DNA from: Actinopolymorpha cephalotaxi
Lineage (GTDB): Bacteria > Actinomycetota > Actinomycetes > Propionibacteriales > Actinopolymorphaceae
DNA: 64,000 bases
Direction: 5' to 3'
NCBI RefSeq assembly: GCF_013408535.1
Contig: NZ_JACBZA010000001.1
Span: forward strand, 1,572,850 to 1,636,849
The position numbers and the translations under genes are program-made. Below, piece after piece: positions 24,811-34,040 of the stretch (its first letter is position 1; each line of letters starts with the position of its first letter). The notes beneath the pieces are model-generated. The model was not told the origin of the DNA, did no database searches, and saw only the letters and a list, made by a program, of their open reading frames with translations.

Positions 24811-26538
24811 TCAGTGCTCGGAGCGGGAACTCCCGCCGCCGGCGCCGACCTGCTTGGTGCCCTCGCCGTTGCTGCCGGCGTGACCGTTGCCCTCGGCAAG
24901 CTCGCGGGCATGGCCGTTGCCGTTGGCCAGCTCGTGGCCGTGTCCGTTGCTGTGAGCGGCTTCCAGTTCGGCCTTCGTCGGCACCTTCAGCTGGTCGCTG
25001 AAGTAGAAGCGGGACGCACGCGCCCGTAGCTTCCGCCGCCGGTAGTGGGGGTCGGCCACACCGTGGGCATCCACGCCCGAACCGACCTGCAGGGGCTCCT
25101 GGCTGTCGTGGCCGGCGATGGACCAGGCTTCCTCCGGGTCGAGAGGAGCGTGGATCTCGGTGACCTCGCCGTTGGGGGCCCGCATGACGATGCCCGTCTC
25201 CCGGCCGTGGAGCAGCCGGTCCCGGTCCGCGCGCTGCAGGCCGATGCAGATCCGCTTGGTGACCAGGAACGCGATCACCGGGCCGATGAAGATCGCGAAG
25301 CGGAGGAACCAGGTGATGGAGTTGATCGACAGGTGGAACGTGGTGGCGAGGATGTCGTTACCGCCACCGATCCACAGCAGGCCGTAGAACGTCATCCCGG
25401 CCACACCGAACGCGGTCCGCACCGGCTGGTTGCGGGGCCGGTCCAGCAGGTGGTGCTCACGCCGGTCACCGGTCACCCAGGACTCGATGAACGGGTAGAG
25501 CGCGAGGACGACGGCCATCAGCCCGAGCAGGCCGAAGCCGGGGATGAAGATGTTCCAGCTGATGGTGAAGCCTGCGAAGTGGGTTTCCCAGTTGGGCATC
25601 AGGCGCAGCCCGCCCTCGACCCAGCCCATGTACCAGTCGGGCTGGGTGCCGGCGCCGACCTGGGACGGGTTGTACGGCCCGTACACCCAGACCGGGTTCA
25701 GCTGGAAGAGCGCGCCCATCAGGGCGGTGACGCCGAAGACGATGAAGAAGAAGCCGCCGGCCTTCGCCATGTACACCGGCAGCAGGGGGTAGCCGACGAC
25801 GTTCTGGTTGGTCCGTCCGGGCCCCGGGAACTGGGTGTGCTTGTGGTAGACGACCAGCGCCAGGTGCGCGGTGATCAGCGCCAGGATGACTCCGGGCAGC
25901 AGCAGGATGTGCACGGGGTACAGCCGTGGGATCACGACGTCACCCGGGAACGCTCCGCCGAACACGAAGTACGACAGGTAGGTGCCGACCACCGGGAACG
26001 CCCGCAGCAGGCCCTCGATGAACCGCAGGCCGGTGCCCGAGAGCAGGTCGTCGGGTAGGGAGTAGCCGGTGAAGCCCTCGACCAGCCCCAGCTGCAGCAG
26101 GATGGTGCCGATCAGCCAGTTGAGCTCCCGCGGCTTGCGGAACGCGCCGGTGAAGAAGGTCCGGAGCATGTGCAGCGTCATCGCACCGATGAACAGCATC
26201 GCCGACCAGTGGTGGATCTGCCGCATCAGCAGACCGCCACGCACGCCGAAGGAGATGTCCAGCGTCGAGGAGAACGCTTCGGACATGTGCACGCCGCGCA
26301 GCGGCAGGTAGGGGCCGCTGTAGACGACCTCCTGCATGCTCGGCTTGAACCACAGCGTCAGGAAGGTGCCCGACAGCAACAGGATGATGAAGCTGTAGAG
26401 CGCGATCTCGCCGAGCAGGAACGACCAGTGGTCGGGGAAGACCTTGCGGATGTTCTTCTTGACGAGCTTGGCCAACCCGATGCGGTCGTCCAGGAACTCC
26501 AGGGGCTTGCCGAGGGGGTGTGGTGTCGCGCTGCTCAT
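24811..26538 (-). CDS. qcrB: Cytochrome bc1 complex cytochrome b subunit
   Basis: The 575-residue membrane protein carries the two b hemes and quinone sites of the actinobacterial bc1 complex. The heme-ligand histidine pairs lie in RQIHHWSAMLFIGAMTLHMLR and in PVHILLLP plus TAHLALVVYHKH. The Qo motif PDW appears in AGTQPDWYMGWVEG. It is longer than mitochondrial cytochrome b because of the actinobacterial C-terminal extension. Here that extension ends in a low-complexity tail of about 50 residues rich in Asn, Gly, His and Glu (SNGHGHELANGNGHA). ATG 26538 overlaps the qcrA stop in ATGA. It is the last gene of ctaE-qcrC-qcrA-qcrB. No terminator is evident between its stop and the convergent repeat array. 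Confidence 0.96.
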   Translation of the reverse strand: MSSATPHPLGKPLEFLDDRIGLAKLVKKNIRKVFPDHWSFLLGEIALYSFIILLLSGTFLTLWFKPSMQEVVYSGPYLPLRGVHMSEAFSSTLDISFGVRGGLLMRQIHHWSAMLFIGAMTLHMLRTFFTGAFRKPRELNWLIGTILLQLGLVEGFTGYSLPDDLLSGTGLRFIEGLLRAFPVVGTYLSYFVFGGAFPGDVVIPRLYPVHILLLPGVILALITAHLALVVYHKHTQFPGPGRTNQNVVGYPLLPVYMAKAGGFFFIVFGVTALMGALFQLNPVWVYGPYNPSQVGAGTQPDWYMGWVEGGLRLMPNWETHFAGFTISWNIFIPGFGLLGLMAVVLALYPFIESWVTGDRREHHLLDRPRNQPVRTAFGVAGMTFYGLLWIGGGNDILATTFHLSINSITWFLRFAIFIGPVIAFLVTKRICIGLQRADRDRLLHGRETGIVMRAPNGEVTEIHAPLDPEEAWSIAGHDSQEPLQVGSGVDAHGVADPHYRRRKLRARASRFYFSDQLKVPTKAELEAAHSNGHGHELANGNGHARELAEGNGHAGSNGEGTKQVGAGGGSSRSEH

Positions 26539-27569
26539 CCGCGCTCCCAATAACTCGGTCCGACGGGCTCGTGAAAGTCGCTTCGGGCGACCAGGTATCC
26601 CTCGGCGTCGACCATGATCGGCAGCTGTGGCAGCGACCGCGCAGCCGGCCCGAAGACGACCCTTCCATTGTCGGCGAGGTTGAACGTCGACTGGTGGCAG
26701 GGGCACAGGACCTGGTGTGTCTGCTGTTCCCACAGGTTAACCGGGCAGCCCACGTGAGTGCACACCTTGGAGTAGCACAGAATGCCGGAAACACCCCAGT
26801 CGCGGCGGTTCGGGAGGGCCCGGATGTCGTTTTCCTTCATCCGGACGATGATGATCGAGGACTTCGCCCGGGCGTCCTGGCGTTTGGCGCCCTCGGGCAC
26901 CTTCTCCAACGTTTCGGGTACGCCGTTGACCAGTTGGCCGAGCTCGAGGTCCTCGGCCTTGATCGGCTCGAAGGTGACGTCGTTGACGAGCCGGGTGCCG
27001 CGCCGCCAGATCGTGTGCGCGGAGGCGTTGCCGGGCAGCGGGCCGAGGTCGCGCAACAGCACGATCACGGGCAGCCCCAGCGCGGCCAGCGCGCCGATCA
27101 GCGAGTTGCGGATCAGCTTGCGGCGGCCGATCCCGCTCTCCTCACCACCCTGCCGGACGGTCGCGATGGCCTCGGCGCGTTCCACGTCGGTCGACTTGGC
27201 CGGGTGGCGTTCCTCGACCATCTCGTGGTCGGACATCAGCTTGCGGGCCCACTGGACCGCGCCGATCCCGATCAGCAGAAGCGCGATGCCGAGTGCGCAG
27301 CCCATGATGAAGCTGGACGCGCCGAAGCCGAGGAAGGACGCGTCCATCGGGACGGCGAAGTAGGCGACCACGAAGCCGAGCGTCAGCAGCGTGGCCAGCC
27401 CGAACATCGTGGCGACCTGGCGCTCGGCCCGCTTGGCGGCGCGCTCGTCGACGTCGGTGGGACGCGGCTCGTGCGTCGGCAGACCGGGGTTGGGCACCGG
27501 GCCCTCGTGCCCGGTGCCGGTCTGGCCGGCCGGGACGGGAACCTCGCCACGAGAGGTCTCGTCGCTCAT
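26535..27569 (-). CDS. qcrA: Cytochrome bc1 complex Rieske iron-sulfur subunit
   Basis: The 344-residue protein has an acidic N-terminal region, three predicted membrane helices (about residues 50-75, 82-105 and 150-170) as in actinobacterial QcrA, and a C-terminal Rieske domain. The 2Fe-2S ligands are in CTHVGCPVN and CPCHQSTF, giving the Cys-x-His and Cys-x-x-His pattern. ATG 27569 (MSDETSRGEV) overlaps the qcrC stop in ATGA, and its own stop overlaps qcrB in the same way. Longer in-frame starts would run into qcrC. The Rieske centre passes electrons from quinol to the diheme cytochrome c. Confidence 0.96.
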   Translation of the reverse strand: MSDETSRGEVPVPAGQTGTGHEGPVPNPGLPTHEPRPTDVDERAAKRAERQVATMFGLATLLTLGFVVAYFAVPMDASFLGFGASSFIMGCALGIALLLIGIGAVQWARKLMSDHEMVEERHPAKSTDVERAEAIATVRQGGEESGIGRRKLIRNSLIGALAALGLPVIVLLRDLGPLPGNASAHTIWRRGTRLVNDVTFEPIKAEDLELGQLVNGVPETLEKVPEGAKRQDARAKSSIIIVRMKENDIRALPNRRDWGVSGILCYSKVCTHVGCPVNLWEQQTHQVLCPCHQSTFNLADNGRVVFGPAARSLPQLPIMVDAEGYLVARSDFHEPVGPSYWERG

Positions 27570-28465
27570 TTGCCCTGTGCTCCCTTTCCGTTGGTGCGTG
27601 TGGTCCGTGCGGTCTTGGCCGCGATCCACACCGCGAGAACGACGCAGGCGCCGAGTCCGGCCAGCCAGGCGGCGACGCCCTCACTCACCGGGCCGAGACC
27701 GCCGAGGCCGAAGCCGCCCTGGCTCGGCTGCTGCTTCAGCTCGTTGAGGTAGGCGATGATCTGCCGCTTGTTCTTCGGCGTGATCACCTGGTTGGAGAAC
27801 ACGGGCATGTTCTGCGGGCCGGTGAGCATCGCCTCGTAGATGTGCCTGTCCGACGAGCCGTCGATGTTGGGGGCGTACTTGCCGTGGGTGAGCGCACCGC
27901 CCTTGCCGGCCACGTTGTGGCAGGAGGCGCAGTTGGTACGGAACAGCTCACCGCCCTGGGCGATCTCGGCGTCGCTGAGGTCGGAGGTGTCGAGGTCCTG
28001 CTTGGAGGGCACCGACGGGCCCGGCCCGAGCGAGGCGACGTAGGCCGCCAGCGCCGCGATCTCCTCGTCGCTGAAGGCGACCGGCTTCTTCGGGATCTGG
28101 GCACCCGGCTGCTGGGCCGGCATCCGCCCGGTGGCGACCTGGAAGTCGACAGCCGCGGCGCCGACCCCGATCAGCGGCGGACCCGCGTTGGTCCCCTGCG
28201 CGTTCATGCCGTGGCAGGAGGAGCAGCTCACCGCGAACAGCCTGCGGCCCTGCTCGACCTGCGTCGACTGGGCGGCGTCAGCGGACGCCTTCGACGACGG
28301 GGAGGCGACGGCGTAGACGCCGCCGAAGACCGTCAACGCCAGGGCCACGACGACCAAGCCGGCGAACCGGTTGCGACGTCGCGCGCTCAGGATGGTGCTC
28401 AGCCGGGGACGAGCCCGGAACCCGACCGTCTGGAACCGGGGGCGACCCCGGACGCCGAAAGGCAC
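27566..28465 (-). CDS. qcrC: Cytochrome bc1 complex diheme cytochrome c subunit
   Basis: The 299-residue protein has an N-terminal membrane anchor, two c-type heme sites (CSSCH and CASCH) in tandem cytochrome c domains, axial-ligand methionines in GRMPA and GPQNMPVFS, and a C-terminal transmembrane helix. This is the diheme cytochrome cc of actinobacteria that wires bc1 directly to the aa3 oxidase without a soluble cytochrome c. GTG 28465 is supported by GGAGCGGGAAG just upstream; in-frame starts further upstream overlap ctaE. The spacing to ctaE is 16 bases. Confidence 0.95.
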   Translation of the reverse strand: MPFGVRGRPRFQTVGFRARPRLSTILSARRRNRFAGLVVVALALTVFGGVYAVASPSSKASADAAQSTQVEQGRRLFAVSCSSCHGMNAQGTNAGPPLIGVGAAAVDFQVATGRMPAQQPGAQIPKKPVAFSDEEIAALAAYVASLGPGPSVPSKQDLDTSDLSDAEIAQGGELFRTNCASCHNVAGKGGALTHGKYAPNIDGSSDRHIYEAMLTGPQNMPVFSNQVITPKNKRQIIAYLNELKQQPSQGGFGLGGLGPVSEGVAAWLAGLGACVVLAVWIAAKTARTTRTNGKGAQGK

Positions 28466-28481
28466 GTCTTCCCGCTCCGTC

Positions 28482-29129
28482 CTACTTGATGAGATAAATC
28501 GTCGCGAACAGTCCGATCCACACGACGTCGACGAAGTGCCAGTAGTACGACACCACGATGGCACTCACCGCCTGCTCGTGGGTGAACCGCTTCGTCATGA
28601 ACGTGCGACCGAGGACCAGCAGGAAGGCGATCAGGCCGCCGGTCACGTGCAGGCCGTGGAAGCCGGTGGTGAGGAAGAACACCGAGCCGTACGCCGTGGA
28701 GGACATCGAGACGCCCTCGTGGATCAGCTCGGAGTACTCGTAGGTCTGGCCGCCGATGAAGAACGCACCCATGAGGTAGGTGAGGACGAACCACTCACGC
28801 AGGCCCCACTTGGCGGGGTTCAGGATGCTGCCGACCCGGCCCACCTGGCCGCGCTCGGCGGCGAAGACGCCCATCTGGCAGGTCACCGACGACAGCACGA
28901 GCACCGTCGTGTTGACGAACGCGAAGGGGACGTTGAGTTTCGCCGTCTCCTGCGCCCACAGGTCCGGCGATACCGCCCGAATCGTGAAATATGCCGCGAA
29001 GAGCGCGGCGAAGAACATCAGCTCGCTGGCCAGCCACACGATCGTCCCGACACTGACCATCGAGGGGCGGTTCGGGTGGCCGTGGAAGCGCGCGGTGGGT
29101 TCTACGGTTGCTGTCGCCACGTGCGCCAT
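28482..29129 (-). CDS. ctaE: Cytochrome c oxidase subunit III
   Basis: The 215-residue integral membrane protein has five predicted helices, as in the actinobacterial short form of subunit III. The conserved [15 protein letters not shown], the [15 protein letters not shown] block and the final [15 protein letters not shown] are all present. It is the first gene of the minus-strand ctaE-qcrC-qcrA-qcrB operon and is divergent from the receiver-like gene at 29282. The 152-bp gap must carry promoters for both, but none could be read with confidence. The start shown is ATG 29129. Confidence 0.95.
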   Translation of the reverse strand: MAHVATATVEPTARFHGHPNRPSMVSVGTIVWLASELMFFAALFAAYFTIRAVSPDLWAQETAKLNVPFAFVNTTVLVLSSVTCQMGVFAAERGQVGRVGSILNPAKWGLREWFVLTYLMGAFFIGGQTYEYSELIHEGVSMSSTAYGSVFFLTTGFHGLHVTGGLIAFLLVLGRTFMTKRFTHEQAVSAIVVSYYWHFVDVVWIGLFATIYLIK

Positions 29130-29281
29130 TATGTCGGTCGATCCCCGCTGCCTTCGGGCGACCCCCGGGCGCCCGCGGGTCGGGCGTGCGAGGGGGAGCC
29201 GGGTAACATCACCGCCGTACGCCGACAGGCGTCGTGACCGACGCCGCCCGCCAGTGACGAACTCTCGCCGAGGACACCCCG

Positions 29282-29737
29282 ATGAGCGCTGAAGCCACCG
29301 CGTCCCAGTCCGGTTCGACCGCCGGCTCGCCCCCGGGTTCCCTCCGGATCCTCGTCTACTCCGACGACCGGACCACCCGCGACAAGGTGAGGTTCGGCAT
29401 CGGCAAGCGGCCCGAACGCGATCTTCCCCCGGTGGAGTTCGTCGAGTGCGCGACGCAGTACGCCGTCCTCAAGACCCTCGACGCCGGCGGCATCGACGTG
29501 GTGATCCTCGACGGGGAGGCGGTCCCGGCCGGAGGCATGGGGATCGCCCGCCAGCTCAAGGACGAGATCTTCAACTGCCCGCCGATTCTCGTGCTGACCG
29601 GACGGGTTCAGGACGCCTGGCTGGCCACCTGGTCGCGGGCCGAGGCGGCGGTTCCTTACCCCATCGACCCGATCGCCCTGTGCCGGGCGACGGTGGCCCT
29701 CGCCCGGCAGCGCCTGGCCGCCACCTCCGGCCGATGA
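29282..29737 (+). CDS. Stand-alone receiver-like (response-regulator fold) protein
   Basis: The 151-residue protein has a flexible Ser/Gly/Thr-rich N-terminus of about 20 residues and then one receiver-like domain. This contains [14 protein letters not shown] with an acidic pair, [10 protein letters not shown] with a candidate phospho-acceptor Asp, [13 protein letters not shown] with the conserved Thr position, and a Tyr-Pro near the final strand where Lys-Pro is usual. The lysine normally required for phosphotransfer chemistry appears absent (VPYPIDP), so it may be a pseudo-receiver. There is no output domain. The gene ends 10 bases before trpD and is likely co-transcribed with it. Its function is unknown. 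Confidence 0.7.
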   Translation: MSAEATASQSGSTAGSPPGSLRILVYSDDRTTRDKVRFGIGKRPERDLPPVEFVECATQYAVLKTLDAGGIDVVILDGEAVPAGGMGIARQLKDEIFNCPPILVLTGRVQDAWLATWSRAEAAVPYPIDPIALCRATVALARQRLAATSGR

Positions 29738-29747
29738 GCCGGCCGTC

Positions 29748-30788
29748 ATGGCGCAGCAACCGGCCCTGACCTGGCCGCGGCTCCTCGGCCTGCTCCTGCG
29801 CGGGGAGGACCTCAGCGGCGAGCAGGCGTCCTGGGCGATGGGCGAGATCCTCGACGGTCAGATCACCCCGGTGCAGGTGGCGGGTTTCGCCGTGGCGCTG
29901 CGCCTGAAGGGGGAGACCGTCGACGAGGTCGACGGCATGGTCCGGGCGATGTACGCCCACGCCCGGACGATCGAGGTGCCCGGCCGCGCGGTGGACGTGG
30001 TGGGTACCGGCGGGGACGGCGCGCACACGGTCAACATCTCCACGATGGCCGCCCTGGTGGCCGCCGGCGCGGGCGCCCGGGTGGCCAAGCACGGCAGCCG
30101 CAGCGCCTCGTCCCTGTGTGGTGCGGCCGACCTGCTGGAGTCCCTCGGCATCCCGCTCGACCTGCCACCCGCCCGGGTAGCCGAGATCGCGGCCGAGGTG
30201 GGCATCACGTTCTGCTTCGCCCCGCACTTCCACGCCGCGATGCGCCATGCCGCGCAGACCCGGCGTGAGCTCGGCGTCCCCACGACGTTCAACATCCTCG
30301 GTCCGCTGTCCAACCCCGCCCGGCCGCAGGCCCAGGCGGTGGGTGTGGCCGACCCGCGGATGGCGCGGATCGTCGCCGGGGTCTTCGCCGCACGTGGCGT
30401 GGACGCCTTCGTCTTCCGTGGCGACGACGGGCTGGACGAGCTCACCACCACGACCACCTCGTCGGTGTGGGTCGTGGGCGACGGCGGGGTGAGCGAGGAG
30501 AAGCTGGACCCGGCCGACCTCGGGATCGCCCCGGCGGCGGCGGACGCCCTGCGCGGTGGCGACGTGACGTTCAACACAGACGCCTGCCGGCGGGTGCTCG
30601 CGGGTGAACGCGGGCCGGTGCGGGACGCTGTGCTGCTGAACGCCGCTGCCGCGCTCGCCGTGCACGAACCTTCCACCGCGCCGCTGCTGGACCGGATCCG
30701 CGCGGGCTATGCGCGTGCCGAGGAGTCGGTGGACGAGGGACGGGCCGAGGCGACCCTCAAGCGCTGGGTGGCCGCGGCCCGCGGTTAG
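29748..30788 (+). CDS. trpD: Anthranilate phosphoribosyltransferase
   Basis: The 346-residue enzyme transfers phosphoribose from PRPP to anthranilate in tryptophan synthesis. The family PRPP and Mg motifs are clear: [39 protein letters not shown], and the anthranilate-site stretch [15 protein letters not shown], followed by [15 protein letters not shown]. Length matches the family. ATG 29748 lies 10 bases after the receiver-like gene. No other trp genes are nearby, which fits the conserved actinobacterial placement of trpD beside the ctaE/qcr operon. Confidence 0.96.
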   Translation: MAQQPALTWPRLLGLLLRGEDLSGEQASWAMGEILDGQITPVQVAGFAVALRLKGETVDEVDGMVRAMYAHARTIEVPGRAVDVVGTGGDGAHTVNISTMAALVAAGAGARVAKHGSRSASSLCGAADLLESLGIPLDLPPARVAEIAAEVGITFCFAPHFHAAMRHAAQTRRELGVPTTFNILGPLSNPARPQAQAVGVADPRMARIVAGVFAARGVDAFVFRGDDGLDELTTTTTSSVWVVGDGGVSEEKLDPADLGIAPAAADALRGGDVTFNTDACRRVLAGERGPVRDAVLLNAAAALAVHEPSTAPLLDRIRAGYARAEESVDEGRAEATLKRWVAAARG

Positions 30789-30865
30789 CGGCCTGCCGCA
30801 GGAAAGACCCGGCCACCCGGACCGGCCACCCGGATCGGGATGGATGGTCCCGTTCGCCGTGCGGG

Positions 30866-31147
30866 CTACTCGGGGATGCCCAGGCTGAACGCCGCTTCCA
30901 GGTCGTGCTGGGAGTAGGCGCGGAACGCGATGTGGGTCTCGGTGGACAGCACGCCCGGCACCTTGTTGAGCTGATCGGCCACGACGTCGGCCACCTGGTC
31001 GTGTTCGCGGACGCGGACCAGCGCGATCAGGTCGATGTCGCCGGTGACGGAGTAGACCTCGCTCACGCCGTCTAGCTCGGCGATCTCCTGGGCCACCTCC
31101 GGGATGCGCGCGACATCTGCCTGGACGAACACGATGGCGGTGATCAA
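30866..31147 (-). CDS. Stand-alone Lrp/AsnC ligand-binding (RAM) domain protein
   Basis: The 93-residue protein consists only of the alpha/beta effector-binding domain of Lrp/AsnC regulators, with ITAIVFVQADVARIPEVAQE at the start and the conserved Val-Tyr-Ser-Val-Thr-Gly-Asp-Ile-Asp core. It has no helix-turn-helix, so it cannot bind DNA alone. Such proteins may oligomerise, bind amino acids or partner with full-length Lrp (inference). The start is TTG 31147, supported by GGAGGGAAC immediately upstream; no nearby ATG or GTG preserves the first beta strand. It is convergent with trpD, with a 77-bp gap containing a small ggccacccgga repeat. Confidence 0.85.
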   Translation of the reverse strand: MITAIVFVQADVARIPEVAQEIAELDGVSEVYSVTGDIDLIALVRVREHDQVADVVADQLNKVPGVLSTETHIAFRAYSQHDLEAAFSLGIPE

Positions 31148-31237
31148 GTTCCCTCCACGGGGCGCTCGGGTGGGTTGCGGCGGCCGGCTGAGCCGGCCGG
31201 AGAGCAGGGTCGGGCGGGTGGGGCGGGGCGGACGCCG

Positions 31238-33007
31238 TCATCGGGCCGGCCGGTGGGTCGGCCGCAGGCGCCTGCGGTCCTGGCAGGGTACGACGTCGTC
31301 ACGAGCGGCGTACGCGGTGTCCAGCCACTCGGTGTGGGCCTGGGCGCCGCCGACCGGGCAGCTCCACTCGCCGGCGAGCTCGACCAGGCGTACGCCGGGC
31401 TGCTCCAGCCAGGCGAGGATCCGCTCGGTCTCCTCGGCGGTCGCGGCCGGTGTCGGCGGAGGTGGCGGCTCGACCGTCTCCGCGGTGGCCACGATCTCGT
31501 CCACTCCGGCGCGGGCGGGCGTGCCGCGCGGAACGACGCCGGCCGCGGCCAGCCGGCCGTACCTCACCACGTGTGCCTCCCAGCCGCCCTCTTCGGTGCG
31601 CTTCGCGGCGACCAGCTCGGGACAGCGCGCCAGGGCGCTCATCCGCTGGAAGCGGGCCGCGGCACGGACGAAGGCGGCCATCCGGTCGCGGTGGACACTC
31701 GCCTCCTCGAACCTCGACTCCACCACCAGCCGGCCGATCCGCCGGGTGGCCGCCTCGATCACCGGGGTCGGGTCGGCGCCGACGGCGTGCCGGATCGCGT
31801 CGACGTGGGTGGCGTACGTCTGTACGTCGACCGCACCGACGCACGGCGCCACGCACCGGTCCATCTCGGCCAGCGCGCACGCGGAGCCCGGGCGCGGGGT
31901 GCGGGACAGCCGCTGGGTGCACTGCCGGATCGGGAAGGCCTCGTGGATCGCGGCGACGGCCCGCTCGGCCACCCGCCGGGAACCGAACGGGCCCAGGTAG
32001 GTCGCCGCGTCGGCTTTCACCTCACGGACCAGTGACAGCCGCGGGAACGGCTCCACGGTGACCTTGAGCCAGGTCGCGCGCTCAGGGAACCTGGACCGGC
32101 GGTTGTACCTCGGCTTGTGCGCGGCGATCAGGCGCAGCTCGCGTACCTCCGCCTCCAGTGGCGTCGCGCACTCGATGCCGGTCACCTTCGCCGCGAGGCT
32201 CACCATCTCGCCCATCCGCGAGCGGGTCTCCGACGCGGTGAAGTAGGTGCGCACCCGGGTGCGGAGGTCCTTGGACTTGCCGACGTAGAGCACCCGGCCG
32301 CGGTCGTCGGTGAAGACGTAGACCCCCGGCGCATGCGGCAGCTGGTCGGCGAGGTGGCGTTTGCGGCGCTGGGCGGGGGTGACCCGCGAGCTGAACGCGG
32401 CCAGCTCCTCCAGGGAGTGCACGCCCAGCGGGCCGAGGCGTTCGAACAGCCCGTGCAGCACGTCGACCGTCGCCCGGGCGTCGCCGAGCGCGCGGTGCTG
32501 GGGAACGGTGCCCGAACGGAAGAAGCGGGCCAGGGTGGCGAGCTTGCAGTTGGGCGCGTCGTCGCGGGTGAGTACCCGCCGGGCCAGCCGCGCGGTGTCC
32601 AGGACCTCGAACGACGGCCACGGCCGGCCGTGCTCCTGCGCCGCGGCCCGGAGGAATCCCACGTCGAACGGCGCGTTGTGCGCCACCAGCACGCAGCCCT
32701 GCGCGAACTCCAGGAACGCGGGCAGCGCGGACCCGACCCCCGGGGCCGAGGACACCATCGAGTCGGTGATGCCGGTGAGCACGGCGATGAACGGCGGGAT
32801 CGCCGCACCCGGGTTGACCAGCGTCTGGAACTCCCCGAGCACCTCGCCCGCCCGGACCTTCACCGCACCGATCTCGGTGATCCCCGCCTGCTGCGGCGAA
32901 CCCCCCGTGGTCTCCAGGTCGACCACACAGAAGGTCACGTCCCGCAAGGGGGTGCCGAGCTCGTCGAAGCTCGCCTGGACGGGCAGGGAGGGTTCCGCGA
33001 CGGTCAT
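31238..33007 (-). CDS. DEDDh exonuclease / UvrC-type GIY-YIG nuclease fusion
   Basis: The 589-residue protein joins two nucleases. Residues 20-200 form a DnaQ-like 3'-5' exonuclease with the DEDDh residues in VVDLETTGG, VAHNAPFDVGF and HRALGDARA. From about residue 215 a GIY-YIG domain of UvrC/Cho type follows (APGVYVFTDDRGRVLYVGKSK). A Cys-containing block comes next (SACALAEMDRCVAPCVG) and then a UvrB-contact-like region. Mycobacteria encode the same fusion (Rv2191 type) at this location. A role in DNA repair, probably incision plus end-trimming, is expected. ATG 33007 begins just before the exonuclease domain; a longer start at 33058 adds 17 residues. Confidence 0.9.
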   Translation of the reverse strand: MTVAEPSLPVQASFDELGTPLRDVTFCVVDLETTGGSPQQAGITEIGAVKVRAGEVLGEFQTLVNPGAAIPPFIAVLTGITDSMVSSAPGVGSALPAFLEFAQGCVLVAHNAPFDVGFLRAAAQEHGRPWPSFEVLDTARLARRVLTRDDAPNCKLATLARFFRSGTVPQHRALGDARATVDVLHGLFERLGPLGVHSLEELAAFSSRVTPAQRRKRHLADQLPHAPGVYVFTDDRGRVLYVGKSKDLRTRVRTYFTASETRSRMGEMVSLAAKVTGIECATPLEAEVRELRLIAAHKPRYNRRSRFPERATWLKVTVEPFPRLSLVREVKADAATYLGPFGSRRVAERAVAAIHEAFPIRQCTQRLSRTPRPGSACALAEMDRCVAPCVGAVDVQTYATHVDAIRHAVGADPTPVIEAATRRIGRLVVESRFEEASVHRDRMAAFVRAAARFQRMSALARCPELVAAKRTEEGGWEAHVVRYGRLAAAGVVPRGTPARAGVDEIVATAETVEPPPPPTPAATAEETERILAWLEQPGVRLVELAGEWSCPVGGAQAHTEWLDTAYAARDDVVPCQDRRRLRPTHRPAR

Positions 33008-33150
33008 GCGCCAGACGCTACGGGCGGCCACCGACAACCGGCCGAAACGACGCGCCACGGGTCCGGTCCTCGCCGGTGGCGGACCGATGTGGGTTCTCGT
33101 ACGACGTCATCGGTACCGCGCCGGCGGGGCTACCGCCGGCGCGGATGGGG

Positions 33151-34002
33151 TCAGGCGTGGCCGAGCCGGATCTTGGACTGGCCGTGCGGCCGCTTCTCCC
33201 AGTCGGCCATGAACCGTCCGCGCAGGCCGTGCCGCTGGGCCAGCTTCAGCAGCGTCTCCGTGCGGTAGTAGAAGTCCTCGCGCAGCACCTGGTGCTCTCG
33301 TCCCTCGGTGCGGTCGAAGGTGAAGTCGAAGAACCCGCGGGGAGCGAGGACGCGGCCGACGTGGGCGAAGCACTCCTCGATCACCGGGAGCGGGGAGTGC
33401 GAGAAGACGCTGTGCGCGTGCACGACGTTGAAGTACGCGTCCGGCAGGAACTCGAACCTCAGGTCGCGCACCGGGGTGAGGTGCGGGACCTTGTCCTGCA
33501 GGCCGTCCTCGACCAGCGTCTGCTGGGCGGCGATCAGGATGTCGGGGGAGATGTCCAGCCCGTAGTAGTTGCCGGCGTCGAGGTAGTCGACGAACAACCG
33601 TCCGGCGCGGAGGTTTCCGCAGCCGATCTCCAGCATCCGGTCGCCGGGCTGCAGGCCGTGTTCGACGAGGTAGTCGAACTGCATCCGGCCCAGGGCCAGC
33701 CAGCGCGCGTGGGACTTGCTGCCCACCGCGGCCTCGGCGCTGCGGGACGCGTCGGACCTCATCACCGCCCGGTAGTAGTCCACGTGGTCGCGGTTGCGCA
33801 GGCGCAGCACCGTGTCCCGGGCGAGCCGTCGGGCGTAGGGCGGCACTTTCGCCGGGTTTCGCACGGCGTAGCGCAGCTGGTAGAGGAGGTTTTCCCGGTC
33901 CTTCGTCGTCACGCTGGCGAAGTTAACCACGCCTCGGTAGGGCGCACCGAGCCACCTCGCCGTGCGAGCCTGCTCCGCGCCTGACGGGGCTCCTCCGCTC
34001 AC
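33151..34002 (-). CDS. Class I SAM-dependent methyltransferase
   Basis: The 283-residue protein contains a Rossmann-type methyltransferase domain from about residue 100. Motif I is DRMLEIGCGNLRAGR, motif II is YYGLDISPD, and a motif-IV-like stretch is FNVVHAHSVFSH. The acceptor is unknown. The first 90 residues are helical and basic. The start is uncertain: GTG 34002 lies inside an 11-bp tandem repeat and lacks a separate ribosome-binding site, while GTG 33912 (beginning VTTKDRENLLYQLRYA) is a plausible alternative. It lies 29 bases downstream of the phosphotransferase gene, on the same strand. Confidence 0.82.
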   Translation of the reverse strand: MSGGAPSGAEQARTARWLGAPYRGVVNFASVTTKDRENLLYQLRYAVRNPAKVPPYARRLARDTVLRLRNRDHVDYYRAVMRSDASRSAEAAVGSKSHARWLALGRMQFDYLVEHGLQPGDRMLEIGCGNLRAGRLFVDYLDAGNYYGLDISPDILIAAQQTLVEDGLQDKVPHLTPVRDLRFEFLPDAYFNVVHAHSVFSHSPLPVIEECFAHVGRVLAPRGFFDFTFDRTEGREHQVLREDFYYRTETLLKLAQRHGLRGRFMADWEKRPHGQSKIRLGHA

Positions 34003-34040
34003 CTTCCGCTCACCTTCGGCTCACCTTCCACTCACTCCGG
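33997..34040. repeat. 11-bp tandem repeat spanning a stop and a start codon
   Basis: Three contiguous units (gctcaccttcc, gctcaccttcg, gctcaccttcc) at 33997-34029 are followed by a decayed fourth, actcactccgg. The GTG start assigned to the methyltransferase (34002) and the stop of the phosphotransferase gene (34032-34034) both fall inside the array. Confidence 0.8.

Noticed and set aside
23981-25029. Open plus-strand frames through the 47-bp array (starts at 23981, 24025, 24072)
   Set aside because: All three frames are open only because the unit lacks stops and 47 is not a multiple of three. The predicted peptides are frame-rotated copies of one another, and the stem-loop explains the conservation better.
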